Below are positions 1-8,823 of a DNA stretch of 64,000 nucleotides, one piece after another. Numbering within the stretch: position 1 is the first letter of the stretch; each line of letters begins with the position of its first letter. The notes under the pieces are model-generated. The model saw only the letters and a list, made by a program, of their open reading frames with translations, had not been told where the DNA came from and did not search any database. The translations under genes were made by a program, and so were the position numbers. This stretch comes from Clostridiales bacterium. GTDB lineage: Bacteria; Bacillota; Clostridia; Christensenellales; CAG-314. Location: the NCBI GenBank assembly GCA_022508375.1, contig JAFLVJ010000006.1:1-64000 (forward strand). The letters are read 5' to 3'.

Positions 1-83
1 GGCGTGTTATCTATACATGCTGCAAGCGACAAAACTATTAACGCAGACAACAGTATGCAAGTCATTATTTTGACAAATTTCAT
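1..83 (-). CDS. Lipoprotein, N-terminal fragment (cut by window edge)
   Basis: A start codon at 83 on the minus strand is preceded by the ribosome binding site AGGTGG and opens 27 codons that run off the left edge. The visible protein begins with Met-Lys, continues with a hydrophobic stretch rich in Leu, Ile and Val, and ends in the lipobox SLAAC followed by IDNT, which is a typical bacterial lipoprotein signal. The gene is divergent from the GH3 locus that starts at 309 and shares a 225-bp intergenic region with it. Nothing of the mature protein is visible, so its function cannot be given; a sugar-binding or glycan-binding lipoprotein would fit the neighbourhood but is only a guess. Confidence 0.75.
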   Translation of the reverse strand, partial: MKFVKIMTCILLSALIVLSLAACIDNT

Positions 84-104
84 GTTAAAACCACCTTTCG
101 AATC

Positions 105-133
105 ATCATAACACAAATATCAATTTAGCACAA
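105..133 (-). promoter_or_regulatory. Probable sigma-70-type promoter for the edge lipoprotein
   Basis: On the minus strand TTGTGC (128-133) lies 17 bp upstream of TATGAT (105-110), about 22 bp before the start codon at 83. The -10 box is good and the -35 box is weak. Confidence 0.4.
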
Positions 134-241
134 CTTATTTATTTTTGATTACATATAAAGCTTGTTTGTTTGTTCATTTCTGCTCAAAATATGGGCTATT
201 TTTGCTTATTTGTCTTTTTACTGATCAAATTTTTGAAAGTA

Positions 242-270
242 TTGACATGATATGCTCACAATGCTAAGAT
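242..270 (+). promoter_or_regulatory. Probable promoter of GH3 locus A
   Basis: TTGACA (242-247) is followed after 17 bp by TAAGAT (265-270), 38 bp upstream of the GH3 start codon. A second TATAAT at 278-283 lacks a convincing -35 box. The rest of 84-241 is AT-rich and shows no gene. Confidence 0.55.
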
Positions 271-308
271 TATTATGTATAATTATATATACTATATAAG
301 GAGGCAAG

Positions 309-3300
309 ATGAAATTCTGGCGATATTTTTTGCGAGGCGTTTGTTGTTTCTGCGCGTTGCTGTGCGCTCTGTGTTACGGAGCGGAAGTCATTGCGGGCGC
401 AGGAGACTACAAGAACCTTGTAGATGACTTCCTTGGCGGAAGTAGCGCTTCGGCAGGCAGTGTGGATACGTACGCATTTCAATCCGACTACGATTCGCTT
501 GAGGACATGCTTACGGCGCGCAAACAAATTGCGGAGCAAATTGCAGAAGAAGGCGTAGTGCTCCTCAAAAACGAAGAAATTGCAGAGGGCAAAACGTCCC
601 TTCCCCTTCGTCAAAAGGGACAAAGCGGTCAAATTCGCGCAACGGTACTCGGTTCGCGCGCATATACCTACAAGGAAGACGGCGTAACCTTGCGCGATAC
701 GTCGCTCACCTTTTACGGCGGTATTACTGGTAGCAAAATATACGAGCAGACGGTAACGCTGAACGACGGTTCAACCTTACGCCTACCTGTCACTATGGAC
801 AGGGCGCTTGCTACTCAGGATATTATCATAAACCCCAATATGGTTAGTTTCTACTCCAATAAACCCTTCCCGACCATTCTTACAGGTAGTGAGGGTAGCG
901 GAAACTCGGGTGCTGCGTATGCTGTCAATGAACCTGCAATTACCATCAACGACGTTGCAGAGCGTAACAGCTACAATGACGTTTGTTTCGTAGTTATCGG
1001 TCGGTGCAGTGGTGAAGGCAGAGATTACTTCCCCGGTGCTACGGGAGTATTTGCCAGCGACAGTCAAAAGAGCGCTATCGGACTTAGCGCCGAGGAGCTC
1101 AACCTGATTGCGGTAGCAAACGAAATATCCGACAACGTTGTGGTTGTTATCAACAGTGCGATTACTATGGAAATCGATGAATTGGCAAATGACGAACGCG
1201 TCGATTCCATAGTGTGGATAGGACTTCCCGGCAGTTACGGTCTTAACGGTGTTGCAAGGGTTTTAAGCGGCGAGGCTGCTCCTTCGGGACACCTGTCGGA
1301 CACTTACGCAGTGGAAGCGAAAAACTCTCCCGCAGCGCAAAACTTTGGCGTTTATACGCAAACTAATACAAACGATTTGTTTACTTGGTCGAGAAGCTCG
1401 TCTTCGCGTACCGGTACGGACGACTCCCACTACGTAGTGCTTGCCGAGGGACTTTACACCGGTTACAGTTACTACGAAACTCGTTACTACGATACCGTTC
1501 TCGGTCAAGGTAATGCGTCTGCACCTGTTGGTGCTTCGGGTGGCGCGAGTAGCTGGGCGTACGAAAATGAAGTTACTTATCCGTTCGGCTATGGTATGAG
1601 TTATACAACTTTCGAACAGCAAATCGTTGCCAATTCCTTCCGCTACAACGGCGTTGACAAGACGGTATCGCTAAACGTTATCGTAACAAACGTGGGCGAC
1701 TATCCCGCAAAGGACGTTGTACAGCTGTACGTTTCTACGCCATATACGGCTTACGACAAGGCAAACGGTGTGGAAAAACCCGCAATTCAACTTATTTCAT
1801 TCGGTAAAACACAGACGCTTGCGCCCGGTGAGGAAGAGGAAATCGTACTTACCGCCGACATTAAATACTTCGCTTCCTACGACAAGACGGCAAGTCACGA
1901 CGGTTTGACGGGCGGTTACATTATGGAGACGGGCGATTACTACTTTGCAATAGGTAATGGTGCACACGAAGCGGTTAACAATGTACTTGCTGCAAATGCA
2001 AGCGTTGACTCATCTAAGATTGTATCGCTAAACGGAGTAGCGCCCGATGCCGACAAGGCGTACGTGTGGTCGCTCGGTAGCGCCTCTGCCGAAACTGGCA
2101 CGGACTTCAGCTTTAGTAACGGCGTGGATGTCACGTACTTCTCCCGTTCGGATAACGGCACGGTTATATCCAATCAGATGGCGGACGCCGATTACAACTA
2201 TTTCAAAGAGGGTACAGTAACATACCTATCCCGTAGCGATTGGGCGGGTACCTTCCCCAAATCCTACACTTTCCTCGATGAGACGCCGGCAATGAAGAAA
2301 TATCTCGACGACCATGTTTATGAATTCGGCACTTCCGGCACGACCAACGTAGAGTTCGGCGTGGACCACAGCGAGGAAGAGGATGAAAACGGAGTTCCTG
2401 CCGAGAACATGTCGCTAGCGGAACTTAAACTGGCAGCTTTTGACGACAATAGGTGGGATTACCTGCTTTCGCAGATTACATTTGACGAGGCGTGGATGTT
2501 CTCACCGTACGGCGGCTCGAGTTGTATTGCATTTACTTCGGTCAATGCGCCCGAGGTTTGGCAGATAGACGGTCCCAACGGTAACGTTACCCGCGGTTAC
2601 GGCTCTAAGGCGCCCGAATCCGGCTATCTCGGAGTTTCCAAAACAAATCCCAATGCAGGTTACTACAGCGCGGATATGCCCTGTGCGCCCATGACTGCGG
2701 CAACGTTTAACCGTGAACTGCTGGAAGAACAGGGCAAGATTTACGGCGAGGACAACCTGTGGAGCCGCAATCCCATAATGTGGGCGCCCGGTATGAACTT
2801 GCACCGTACTCCCTTCAACTCGAGAAACCACGAGTACTACAGCGAAGACCCCATGCTGACAAACTTGCTCGGTACGGCGTTTGTGCGCGGCGGCGTGCAA
2901 AAAGGCTCTATCCTTGCGGCTAAGCACTTTGCTTTCAACACGCAGGAATCATTCCGTGAAGGTCTGGCTCAATTTATGGAGGAGCAATCGGCACGCGAAC
3001 ACGAGCTACGTGCTTTCCAAGGCTTGAGTGAGGACGTAGGCTACGTCAACGAAGCAGGAAACACTGTAAATGCGCTAGGACTTATGAGTTCGTTCTCACG
3101 TACAGGCGTATGCAACGTCAATGCGCACACAGGCGTTATTAAGAACATTCTCCGAAAGGAATGGGGCTTTAAAGGACTTATCTCTACCGACATGGTAGTT
3201 GGTGCCAATTATTCCAATCCGCAGGATAGCGTTGTTAACAACGTAACTTTCATGGCGACGTCCAATGCCGGCAACTTGCTCAACACGGCAGATTGGCAGG

Positions 3301-3599
3301 ACTACAACAACAAGAGTAAAGTGCGCAACGATCCCAACATGGTCAACGCGCTGTACGACAACATGCATTACTACATGTATTCCATTGCAAACAGCATTGC
3401 GTTAAACGGTATCGCCCCCGGCGACGTTATACAAACGGGCGTGAAATCCTGGTGGGAGTACATGCTCATCGGTCTGGGAAGCGGTTTTGCCGCACTCACG
3501 TTTGTAGCAGGTAGTTTGCTTATCGTTGCCGACGTTCGCAACAAGGCTGCTGACGTTGGCGACAATAAAGATGAAACAAAGGAGGAACAACATGAGTAA
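309..3599 (+). CDS. Membrane-tethered family 3 glycoside hydrolase with permuted domains (locus A)
   Basis: This 1096-residue protein belongs to the beta-glucosidase/xylosidase family GH3. The usual domain order is reversed. The alpha/beta-sandwich domain, marked by EEGVVLLKN near residue 80 and by the SGEGRDY motif whose Glu236 is the likely acid/base, comes first. A fibronectin-III-like domain with VVQLYVS follows. The TIM-barrel domain comes last, with DGPNG, NLHRTPFNSRNHEYYSEDP, AKHFAFNTQES and the nucleophile motif GLISTDM (Asp961). An N-terminal hydrophobic helix (about 6-27) and a C-terminal helix (about 1049-1071) before a charged tail place the enzyme outside, anchored at both ends. 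The start has AAGGAGG at 298-304. Reversed order is known from some ruminal beta-glucosidases; the double anchoring is less usual. Substrate is not readable. The gene overlaps the next by 8 bp. Confidence 0.9.
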   Translation: MKFWRYFLRGVCCFCALLCALCYGAEVIAGAGDYKNLVDDFLGGSSASAGSVDTYAFQSDYDSLEDMLTARKQIAEQIAEEGVVLLKNEEIAEGKTSLPLRQKGQSGQIRATVLGSRAYTYKEDGVTLRDTSLTFYGGITGSKIYEQTVTLNDGSTLRLPVTMDRALATQDIIINPNMVSFYSNKPFPTILTGSEGSGNSGAAYAVNEPAITINDVAERNSYNDVCFVVIGRCSGEGRDYFPGATGVFASDSQKSAIGLSAEELNLIAVANEISDNVVVVINSAITMEIDELANDERVDSIVWIGLPGSYGLNGVARVLSGEAAPSGHLSDTYAVEAKNSPAAQNFGVYTQTNTNDLFTWSRSSSSRTGTDDSHYVVLAEGLYTGYSYYETRYYDTVLGQGNASAPVGASGGASSWAYENEVTYPFGYGMSYTTFEQQIVANSFRYNGVDKTVSLNVIVTNVGDYPAKDVVQLYVSTPYTAYDKANGVEKPAIQLISFGKTQTLAPGEEEEIVLTADIKYFASYDKTASHDGLTGGYIMETGDYYFAIGNGAHEAVNNVLAANASVDSSKIVSLNGVAPDADKAYVWSLGSASAETGTDFSFSNGVDVTYFSRSDNGTVISNQMADADYNYFKEGTVTYLSRSDWAGTFPKSYTFLDETPAMKKYLDDHVYEFGTSGTTNVEFGVDHSEEEDENGVPAENMSLAELKLAAFDDNRWDYLLSQITFDEAWMFSPYGGSSCIAFTSVNAPEVWQIDGPNGNVTRGYGSKAPESGYLGVSKTNPNAGYYSADMPCAPMTAATFNRELLEEQGKIYGEDNLWSRNPIMWAPGMNLHRTPFNSRNHEYYSEDPMLTNLLGTAFVRGGVQKGSILAAKHFAFNTQESFREGLAQFMEEQSAREHELRAFQGLSEDVGYVNEAGNTVNALGLMSSFSRTGVCNVNAHTGVIKNILRKEWGFKGLISTDMVVGANYSNPQDSVVNNVTFMATSNAGNLLNTADWQDYNNKSKVRNDPNMVNALYDNMHYYMYSIANSIALNGIAPGDVIQTGVKSWWEYMLIGLGSGFAALTFVAGSLLIVADVRNKAADVGDNKDETKEEQHE

Positions 3600-4086
3600 G
3601 CGACAAATTAGAATCCCGTTTTTGGGACTAAGTATCTTGTCGGTATCGTGGATTTGCACGCTTGTGGCGTTTATTATGTCCTTTAAAGTGTACAAGATAT
3701 TCGGCTATGCAACCAATAGATGGGCAGTGTTCCTTTCCTTTGCCGCTTTATGGTTGATAACGTTCCTCATGGTAAATTCGCTGTTTGCAGGGGAAAAACC
3801 ATTTTGGGCGGATCTACTGTACGTGGCAGTTTGCGTGGCTTTAACGTTTGCGGCGATTTTGTTTATTCAACCTTGCCTTGCGCCTATGGGTATCTATTTC
3901 ACCGTCGGCAACATGGGTGACGTCGAAGCTAACGCTGCGGGTGTGCCTCGCGCAATTGCAACAGTGGCTTTGTATATTGTAGCCCTTCTCGGCATGCTTA
4001 TTGCAGCGTTTGTTCCGGCATTTATCGGTATCAGGAAAAAAGACGCCGTAAGTCCTGCTACTAACAAAGACGAGGTGGCGCTATGA
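3592..4086 (+). CDS. Four-helix membrane protein partnering the GH3 (locus A)
   Basis: I chose the start at 3592, inside the end of the GH3 gene, because GGAGG lies just before it; this gives 164 residues. Four hydrophobic helices are visible at about 10-32, 44-66, 73-93 and 121-147. The segment between helices 3 and 4 (94-120) contains PCLAPMG, IYFTVGNMGDVEAN and GVPRAIA. The same protein forms the C-terminal part of the locus B GH3 (16,481-20,146), where this loop is the best conserved stretch. By the positive-inside rule the loop faces outward, on the same side as the GH3 catalytic domains. I do not recognise a named family. A structural anchor, a sugar-handling membrane partner or a scaffold are all possible; the fusion makes a physical link to the GH3 very likely. 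Confidence 0.85.
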   Translation: MSKRQIRIPFLGLSILSVSWICTLVAFIMSFKVYKIFGYATNRWAVFLSFAALWLITFLMVNSLFAGEKPFWADLLYVAVCVALTFAAILFIQPCLAPMGIYFTVGNMGDVEANAAGVPRAIATVALYIVALLGMLIAAFVPAFIGIRKKDAVSPATNKDEVAL

Positions 4087-5549
4087 CAACTACTGCAAAT
4101 AACAATTCCGAGAAATTCATGGGTAGATATATCAGTTCTATTGCCTACGCCATATTCGGCGTTGTAACGTTAATTATCTTCGGCGCGCTGATAATATGGA
4201 GCGCTCTCGGCGTAAAGGAAGGAGTTGTCAATATCTACGAAGTACCGCTTGAAATTACGGAACAAGTGGAAGTAGTTGACGGCGTAACGGTGACTAAGAC
4301 CGTACAGACCGAGTATCTTGTAGGGCAAAAATTTAACCCCGATTGTATATCGCTCAATATAGGTTCGGATAAAAAGCCAGATTTGATTCCCGCTTCGGAG
4401 TGCGTAATAGACGCAGACTTTTCCAGCGGTGGAAACAAGCGTGTTACCATCACATACTCGCCTGACGCTTACACAAGCTACAAGGGATATCTCAACGTTT
4501 CCGTATATTTCGTGCGCGGACTTGAGGTAGTTACACAACCCACGAGCGTTGACGTTGCCGAAGACGGAAGTTTCACTTGTGACGATAATTTCAAGATTCT
4601 TGCGCATCTCAATACTATGCCGAGCGATACGGACAAGTTTGAGCCGGCAGGGGATAACACCGTTGTTCTTACGCCCGCAATGTACACGGCGTTGGCGGTG
4701 GAGAGCAAGCAAATCAGCAGTTACTACACAGGTTCGATTTATTGCGGAAACTTGACCTATTCGTTCAATTTCTTCAACGGCGCGGGACGTACATTCATTA
4801 TCAACTCGGAAAGGAACATCGTAACCTACGAAAACACTAACGCAAACTCGTCTGCGACGTTGACCCTCATCGTTACGGACGCGCCCGACACCTACCAACA
4901 CGAAAGCGTAGGTAACACTGTGGGATATTACATCTACACAAGTGAAAGCGGGCAAACAAGCGTACACGAGTTCGCCTATGAACTCACCGAAAAGCAGGAA
5001 ATCTTTACTTCCGACGGCTTTAGCGAGGCGCATACGGGCGACGCTTATACGGCAACCTACGGAGGCCAAACGTTTACCACAACGTCTAACCTGTTCCAAA
5101 GCGCGGTAGTCAACGGTATTATTCTCCAAGACGGTCCGTATCTGTTTGTTGTGGAATCGGCGGACAGAACGTTGGAGTTCACCCGCGTAACAAACGATAC
5201 TCCCCAACCGGGTCAAACCGTTCCGACACTCAAGGTGTATGTAACCTACTACGAATTCAACATGAGCACTGGTAGCGGCGTATCAACGGGATTTTACGTA
5301 TATACCGACGCCAACGGAGCCAAATACAAGATTCCCTTCTACCTGCAGACGTGGGTGTGGGACTACGTACCTCTTTCGGCAGGTCACGCTACCGATCCCA
5401 ATCAGCAGATTGTTGACTACTTAGAGGCGCAATACATTGGCGCAATTCACGCAGAGGTCAATATTTATTCAAGGTCGATGGGCTGGGTTAAAGACCATTT
5501 CAGGGCGGAGTTCACCGATATTCGGTACGCTGCCTACAACACCCACTAA
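4083..5549 (+). CDS. Membrane-anchored protein with Ig-like extracellular domain (locus A)
   Basis: The 488-residue protein starts within the previous stop codon (ATGA overlap). One transmembrane helix at about 16-40 is followed by an extracellular part. Residues of about 65-145 (TEYLVGQKFNPDCISL, then a run ending in YKGYLNVSVYFV) resemble the bug_3 type of bacterial Ig-like domain, which is common in Gram-positive surface proteins. The rest is beta-rich, with no catalytic motif that I recognise. The product of 20,130-21,098 is a shorter paralogue at the same position in locus B, sharing the anchor, EYLVGQ and the Ig-like part. It probably forms part of a surface assembly with the GH3 and the four-helix protein; a glycan-binding or scaffold role is inference. 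Confidence 0.8.
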   Translation: MTTTANNNSEKFMGRYISSIAYAIFGVVTLIIFGALIIWSALGVKEGVVNIYEVPLEITEQVEVVDGVTVTKTVQTEYLVGQKFNPDCISLNIGSDKKPDLIPASECVIDADFSSGGNKRVTITYSPDAYTSYKGYLNVSVYFVRGLEVVTQPTSVDVAEDGSFTCDDNFKILAHLNTMPSDTDKFEPAGDNTVVLTPAMYTALAVESKQISSYYTGSIYCGNLTYSFNFFNGAGRTFIINSERNIVTYENTNANSSATLTLIVTDAPDTYQHESVGNTVGYYIYTSESGQTSVHEFAYELTEKQEIFTSDGFSEAHTGDAYTATYGGQTFTTTSNLFQSAVVNGIILQDGPYLFVVESADRTLEFTRVTNDTPQPGQTVPTLKVYVTYYEFNMSTGSGVSTGFYVYTDANGAKYKIPFYLQTWVWDYVPLSAGHATDPNQQIVDYLEAQYIGAIHAEVNIYSRSMGWVKDHFRAEFTDIRYAAYNTH

Positions 5550-5561
5550 AAGGAGGAGCGC

Positions 5562-6278
5562 ATGAAAAAGTTTTTATCTATTACTATAGCTGTGCTGATT
5601 GCATTTTCCGCGCTTGTTTTACTTGTGGGTTGCAAGGATGAAAACAATACCCAACCTACGGAAAAAAGCGGACTTATCGGTACGTTCACCTATTCGGAAT
5701 CAATTCGTACCAGCGAAATTGTAAGTGACAACCCATTCGAAAGCGCATTGCGTTTGTACGGTAGCGAGCAGGACGCTGCAAACGGAAATCTTTGGTGTGA
5801 TGTTTATCCGTTTAACGGAATACAAGGCTCGCGAGTTAGCTACACCTACGACCAACGTCTTCAGCTTAAACGGGACTTTACCTATATATACCAATACACG
5901 ATTACGTTGACCAACTCGGAGGATTGGGGAAACGATTTCGCCCGCATGACTATCGTTATGGAAGGTAATTACAGTTATCAGGATAGCGGTTCGGGCGTAT
6001 ATACAGTAACTCTTACCGATCCTTATGCGGGAACGCAGACGGTTTACGGCGCAACAGCAGTCAGACCGGGCGACGTTTACGGTTGGACAATCAATTCCTC
6101 CGCCACTTACGTTGAAGACGTAGTAGCAGAACTTTCGCAAAATGCCGACTACAGTTATAACCGCTACCTCAAGGGGCGCGACCTTGTAGTTAACAAGGAG
6201 GATAAGTCCGTTATCGACAACATCTTTTACCGTGACATAATGAACGATATCGCAGTTTACAGCGATTACACTTTTTGA
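5562..6278 (+). CDS. Small lipoprotein of unknown function (locus A)
   Basis: The 238-residue product has a clear lipoprotein signal ending in LLVGC (Cys at about 24) and starts 8 bp after AGGAGG. The mature part opens with LIGTFTYSES and contains YTYDQRLQLKRDFTYIYQY. The locus B protein at 21,254-21,937 has the matching LRGTFTYSET and IDQRLKLNRDFTYNYDY, so the two are paralogues occupying the same slot. The family is not one I can name. Its beta-rich composition, small size and placement between the Ig-like membrane protein and a large secreted protein suggest a structural or binding subunit of the surface complex. Confidence 0.8.
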   Translation: MKKFLSITIAVLIAFSALVLLVGCKDENNTQPTEKSGLIGTFTYSESIRTSEIVSDNPFESALRLYGSEQDAANGNLWCDVYPFNGIQGSRVSYTYDQRLQLKRDFTYIYQYTITLTNSEDWGNDFARMTIVMEGNYSYQDSGSGVYTVTLTDPYAGTQTVYGATAVRPGDVYGWTINSSATYVEDVVAELSQNADYSYNRYLKGRDLVVNKEDKSVIDNIFYRDIMNDIAVYSDYTF

Positions 6279-6305
6279 AATAGAACAAGCTAAAAAGGGG
6301 AAAAT

Positions 6306-8804
6306 ATGGTGACAAAACGTTATTTAAAAACAACATTACTTGTCCTCTGCATAGTTGCGTTTGTGACGTCGGTCGCATTGTTGGGACTGTGTTTTGCAAG
6401 CGAAACAAATGCGGAGCAACAGGTATTTAAGGACGTAACCGTACGTGTTGACAACGGAATTCGTGTTGATTACACGGTAAATTTACCCGAAGGTTACACG
6501 GCGCCGTCGCTTCAAATCGAGCGAGGCAGTCAAACTGTTACGCTCACGTCCTACGTGAAAACAGCCGAAGGCATCGTATTTACTTACGGTGGCGTACGAG
6601 CGGCGGTTATGGATCAAGAAATCACAGCCACGCTTTATGCTAACAATGCAAGCGGCGAAAAGGTATCTGTGGAAGAAAATACCTTCACTGTTTCCGATTA
6701 CTTTAATACGCTTTTGGCAAAGACTGCCGAGGAATCGGGCATTACGAACAATTTCGTATATCAGGCGCAACGTGCCTACGCTGCCAATATCCTTAACTTA
6801 GGTGAAAAAGCAACGGGTAACAGTTTGCTTTCTCTTTCGAGTGACGAACGCAAATTGATTGTATTTACCGACGAAAACAAATACAACGGTAGCGATTGGC
6901 CATTGCGTGACAGCCTTACGAAAATCGAAGGAACGGACGCTACAGGCTTTGCTTGGGTGGGACTGCCTGTTTTCGACTTGAATCAAGGTTTTTACCTTCG
7001 TTACAGTTTTACGGCAACCAACGCCATTGCAAGTGATCTTCGAGTAAAGATTGACTTGCAGGACAACACACACTGGACTATCCCTGTGCAGATCGGGGAG
7101 CAAAACGGTGTTCCCGTTTACGGCTTCGGTTACGGCGTTGACGCTACCGAATTTTGCTTCGACGCACAAGTAACGGTATATAGCGGCGATACTCCGATAA
7201 GTGCAACTATCGGCTACAGCATGAACCGCGCCCTTGCGTACGGCGCTACGTTTGGCGACAGAGATACTAGGGCGCTTGCAAGCGCGGCTTGGTCGTTAGG
7301 TAAGGCGGTAGTGTGGTACGAATACGCAGAGGAAATGGATTATGTTTTCCTGCCCAATATGACGGACAACGGAATATATGCAGGATTTATGTTCGACTAC
7401 GTATATGACAGTAATCTTATGATTGCCGAAAGTATGGGTAAATCCAATCCCGCAATTTGGCTTAACGGAACGGGCTATTCCGCCGAGGAACTGTCCGATA
7501 CAACCGTTGAAGACGGATATACTGTTGCTTACGAACAAGACCTATTCACAGTTACTCTTGACGGAGTTGGGGATGTTTCGGGTATTGTTGTTCCAAGTGG
7601 GGATTTGCGTATCGCGGTGAATGCCGACAGTTCTGTTTCGGGAGGCTTTTATCGCAACTGGGACGACAAAAACAGTCGCACCGTCAGTACTGTAGGCACA
7701 ACGGAAAATATTACCATTGTCGGTAGCAACGGCTCAACGCTTACGGTTAACGGCAGGCTGTTAACTGACGGAAACGTCACAGTCGAGGGCAACGTTAACG
7801 TAGTTGTGGTAATTGACAAATCCGACATGAACGGTTTGGAAGCACATACGCTTACCGTTTCGGACGGTGCCAAATTGACGCTACGTTACGTTGGTACAGA
7901 GCCTGCGCGCAACGCAGGAATTCGCACAATTTCCGATATATCTGTTGTTGATGCGCAACTTGATATTAACAGTTTCATGTACGGAATACAGTTCGGCGGA
8001 GATCAAGACAACCGTGAAATTGACTTTACCGTTACAAACTCCGTAATTTCCATTGTAAGTGACGACTACGGTGTGACGGCGGTGGAAATCCCCGGTGCCG
8101 ATTGGAACGGATGGCAAGCAACGCGTTGGACGGTTACGCTGGCTCTTAGCCAAGGCAGCAAGATGAATATCGACGGTGGACGTGGCACACGCTTTGTCAA
8201 CATCGTACTCGGTAATGCAGCTCTCACAGTCAACGCAATATACAACGGTATCGGCGACGAATGGACTCCCGCTACGCTAACTACCACAAGCGGAAACTAC
8301 GAAGTGGGAACGCTCACGGTTACGGTAGCCAACACAAATACGGGCGCGTACGCAATGGTTGCGAGCGCTATGGACTTGAACGGCGGTACAATTACCTTTG
8401 TTTCAGGCAATATGGAAGGCGTTTTAAAGACGACCAACCGCAGTGTATGGAACCTTGAAAACTGTGACGTATTTGTGAAAACGACCTCCGTCAGCAAACC
8501 CGTCACCGATTGGGAAGGTAACGTCAGTATTGCCCGTACCTGGGGTATTAACGCTCAGTCGGGTGGTGAACAAATCAACATCGACACGAGTGCGCGACTG
8601 ATAGTGCAGGATTGTGACATCGCTTTTGCATGCTGGGTAGATACCGCATGGTCACCTGATCCGCCTGTTGCAGTCAAGGTACTTGGCTATTTACAAATAG
8701 ATAACTTCTTTGTTCCGCAGTGGGATTGGGGACTTACGGCTCAGTTCTCAGACGGGGAAGGAAACCCTGTAAACATTATCTACACCAACCAACGTTTTGA
8801 ATAA
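6306..8804 (+). CDS. Large secreted beta-rich protein, unknown function
   Basis: The 832-residue product has an N-terminal signal (hydrophobic core about 10-30) with a likely signal peptidase I site after ETNA, and no lipobox. Residues 35-460 show no motif I recognise. From about 465 to 800 there are short repeating strands rich in Val, Thr, Asn and Gly (for example NITIVGSNGSTLTVNG and LTVSDGAKLTLRYVG), the look of a right-handed beta-helix or similar solenoid. Many such folds bind or cleave polysaccharides. It lies between two lipoprotein genes of locus A. It occupies the slot filled in locus B by the beta-helix lipoprotein at 21,940, but I see no clear sequence similarity between the two. 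AAAAGGGG precedes the start codon. Confidence 0.7.
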   Translation: MVTKRYLKTTLLVLCIVAFVTSVALLGLCFASETNAEQQVFKDVTVRVDNGIRVDYTVNLPEGYTAPSLQIERGSQTVTLTSYVKTAEGIVFTYGGVRAAVMDQEITATLYANNASGEKVSVEENTFTVSDYFNTLLAKTAEESGITNNFVYQAQRAYAANILNLGEKATGNSLLSLSSDERKLIVFTDENKYNGSDWPLRDSLTKIEGTDATGFAWVGLPVFDLNQGFYLRYSFTATNAIASDLRVKIDLQDNTHWTIPVQIGEQNGVPVYGFGYGVDATEFCFDAQVTVYSGDTPISATIGYSMNRALAYGATFGDRDTRALASAAWSLGKAVVWYEYAEEMDYVFLPNMTDNGIYAGFMFDYVYDSNLMIAESMGKSNPAIWLNGTGYSAEELSDTTVEDGYTVAYEQDLFTVTLDGVGDVSGIVVPSGDLRIAVNADSSVSGGFYRNWDDKNSRTVSTVGTTENITIVGSNGSTLTVNGRLLTDGNVTVEGNVNVVVVIDKSDMNGLEAHTLTVSDGAKLTLRYVGTEPARNAGIRTISDISVVDAQLDINSFMYGIQFGGDQDNREIDFTVTNSVISIVSDDYGVTAVEIPGADWNGWQATRWTVTLALSQGSKMNIDGGRGTRFVNIVLGNAALTVNAIYNGIGDEWTPATLTTTSGNYEVGTLTVTVANTNTGAYAMVASAMDLNGGTITFVSGNMEGVLKTTNRSVWNLENCDVFVKTTSVSKPVTDWEGNVSIARTWGINAQSGGEQINIDTSARLIVQDCDIAFACWVDTAWSPDPPVAVKVLGYLQIDNFFVPQWDWGLTAQFSDGEGNPVNIIYTNQRFE

Positions 8805-8823
8805 TAGTAAAGGGATAAACAAA

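Noticed and set aside
4170-5216. 348-residue minus-strand frame
   Set aside because: Shadow of the real gene at 4083-5549; Cys- and Arg-rich composition, no ribosome binding site, and the plus strand has clear operon spacing and a paralogue.
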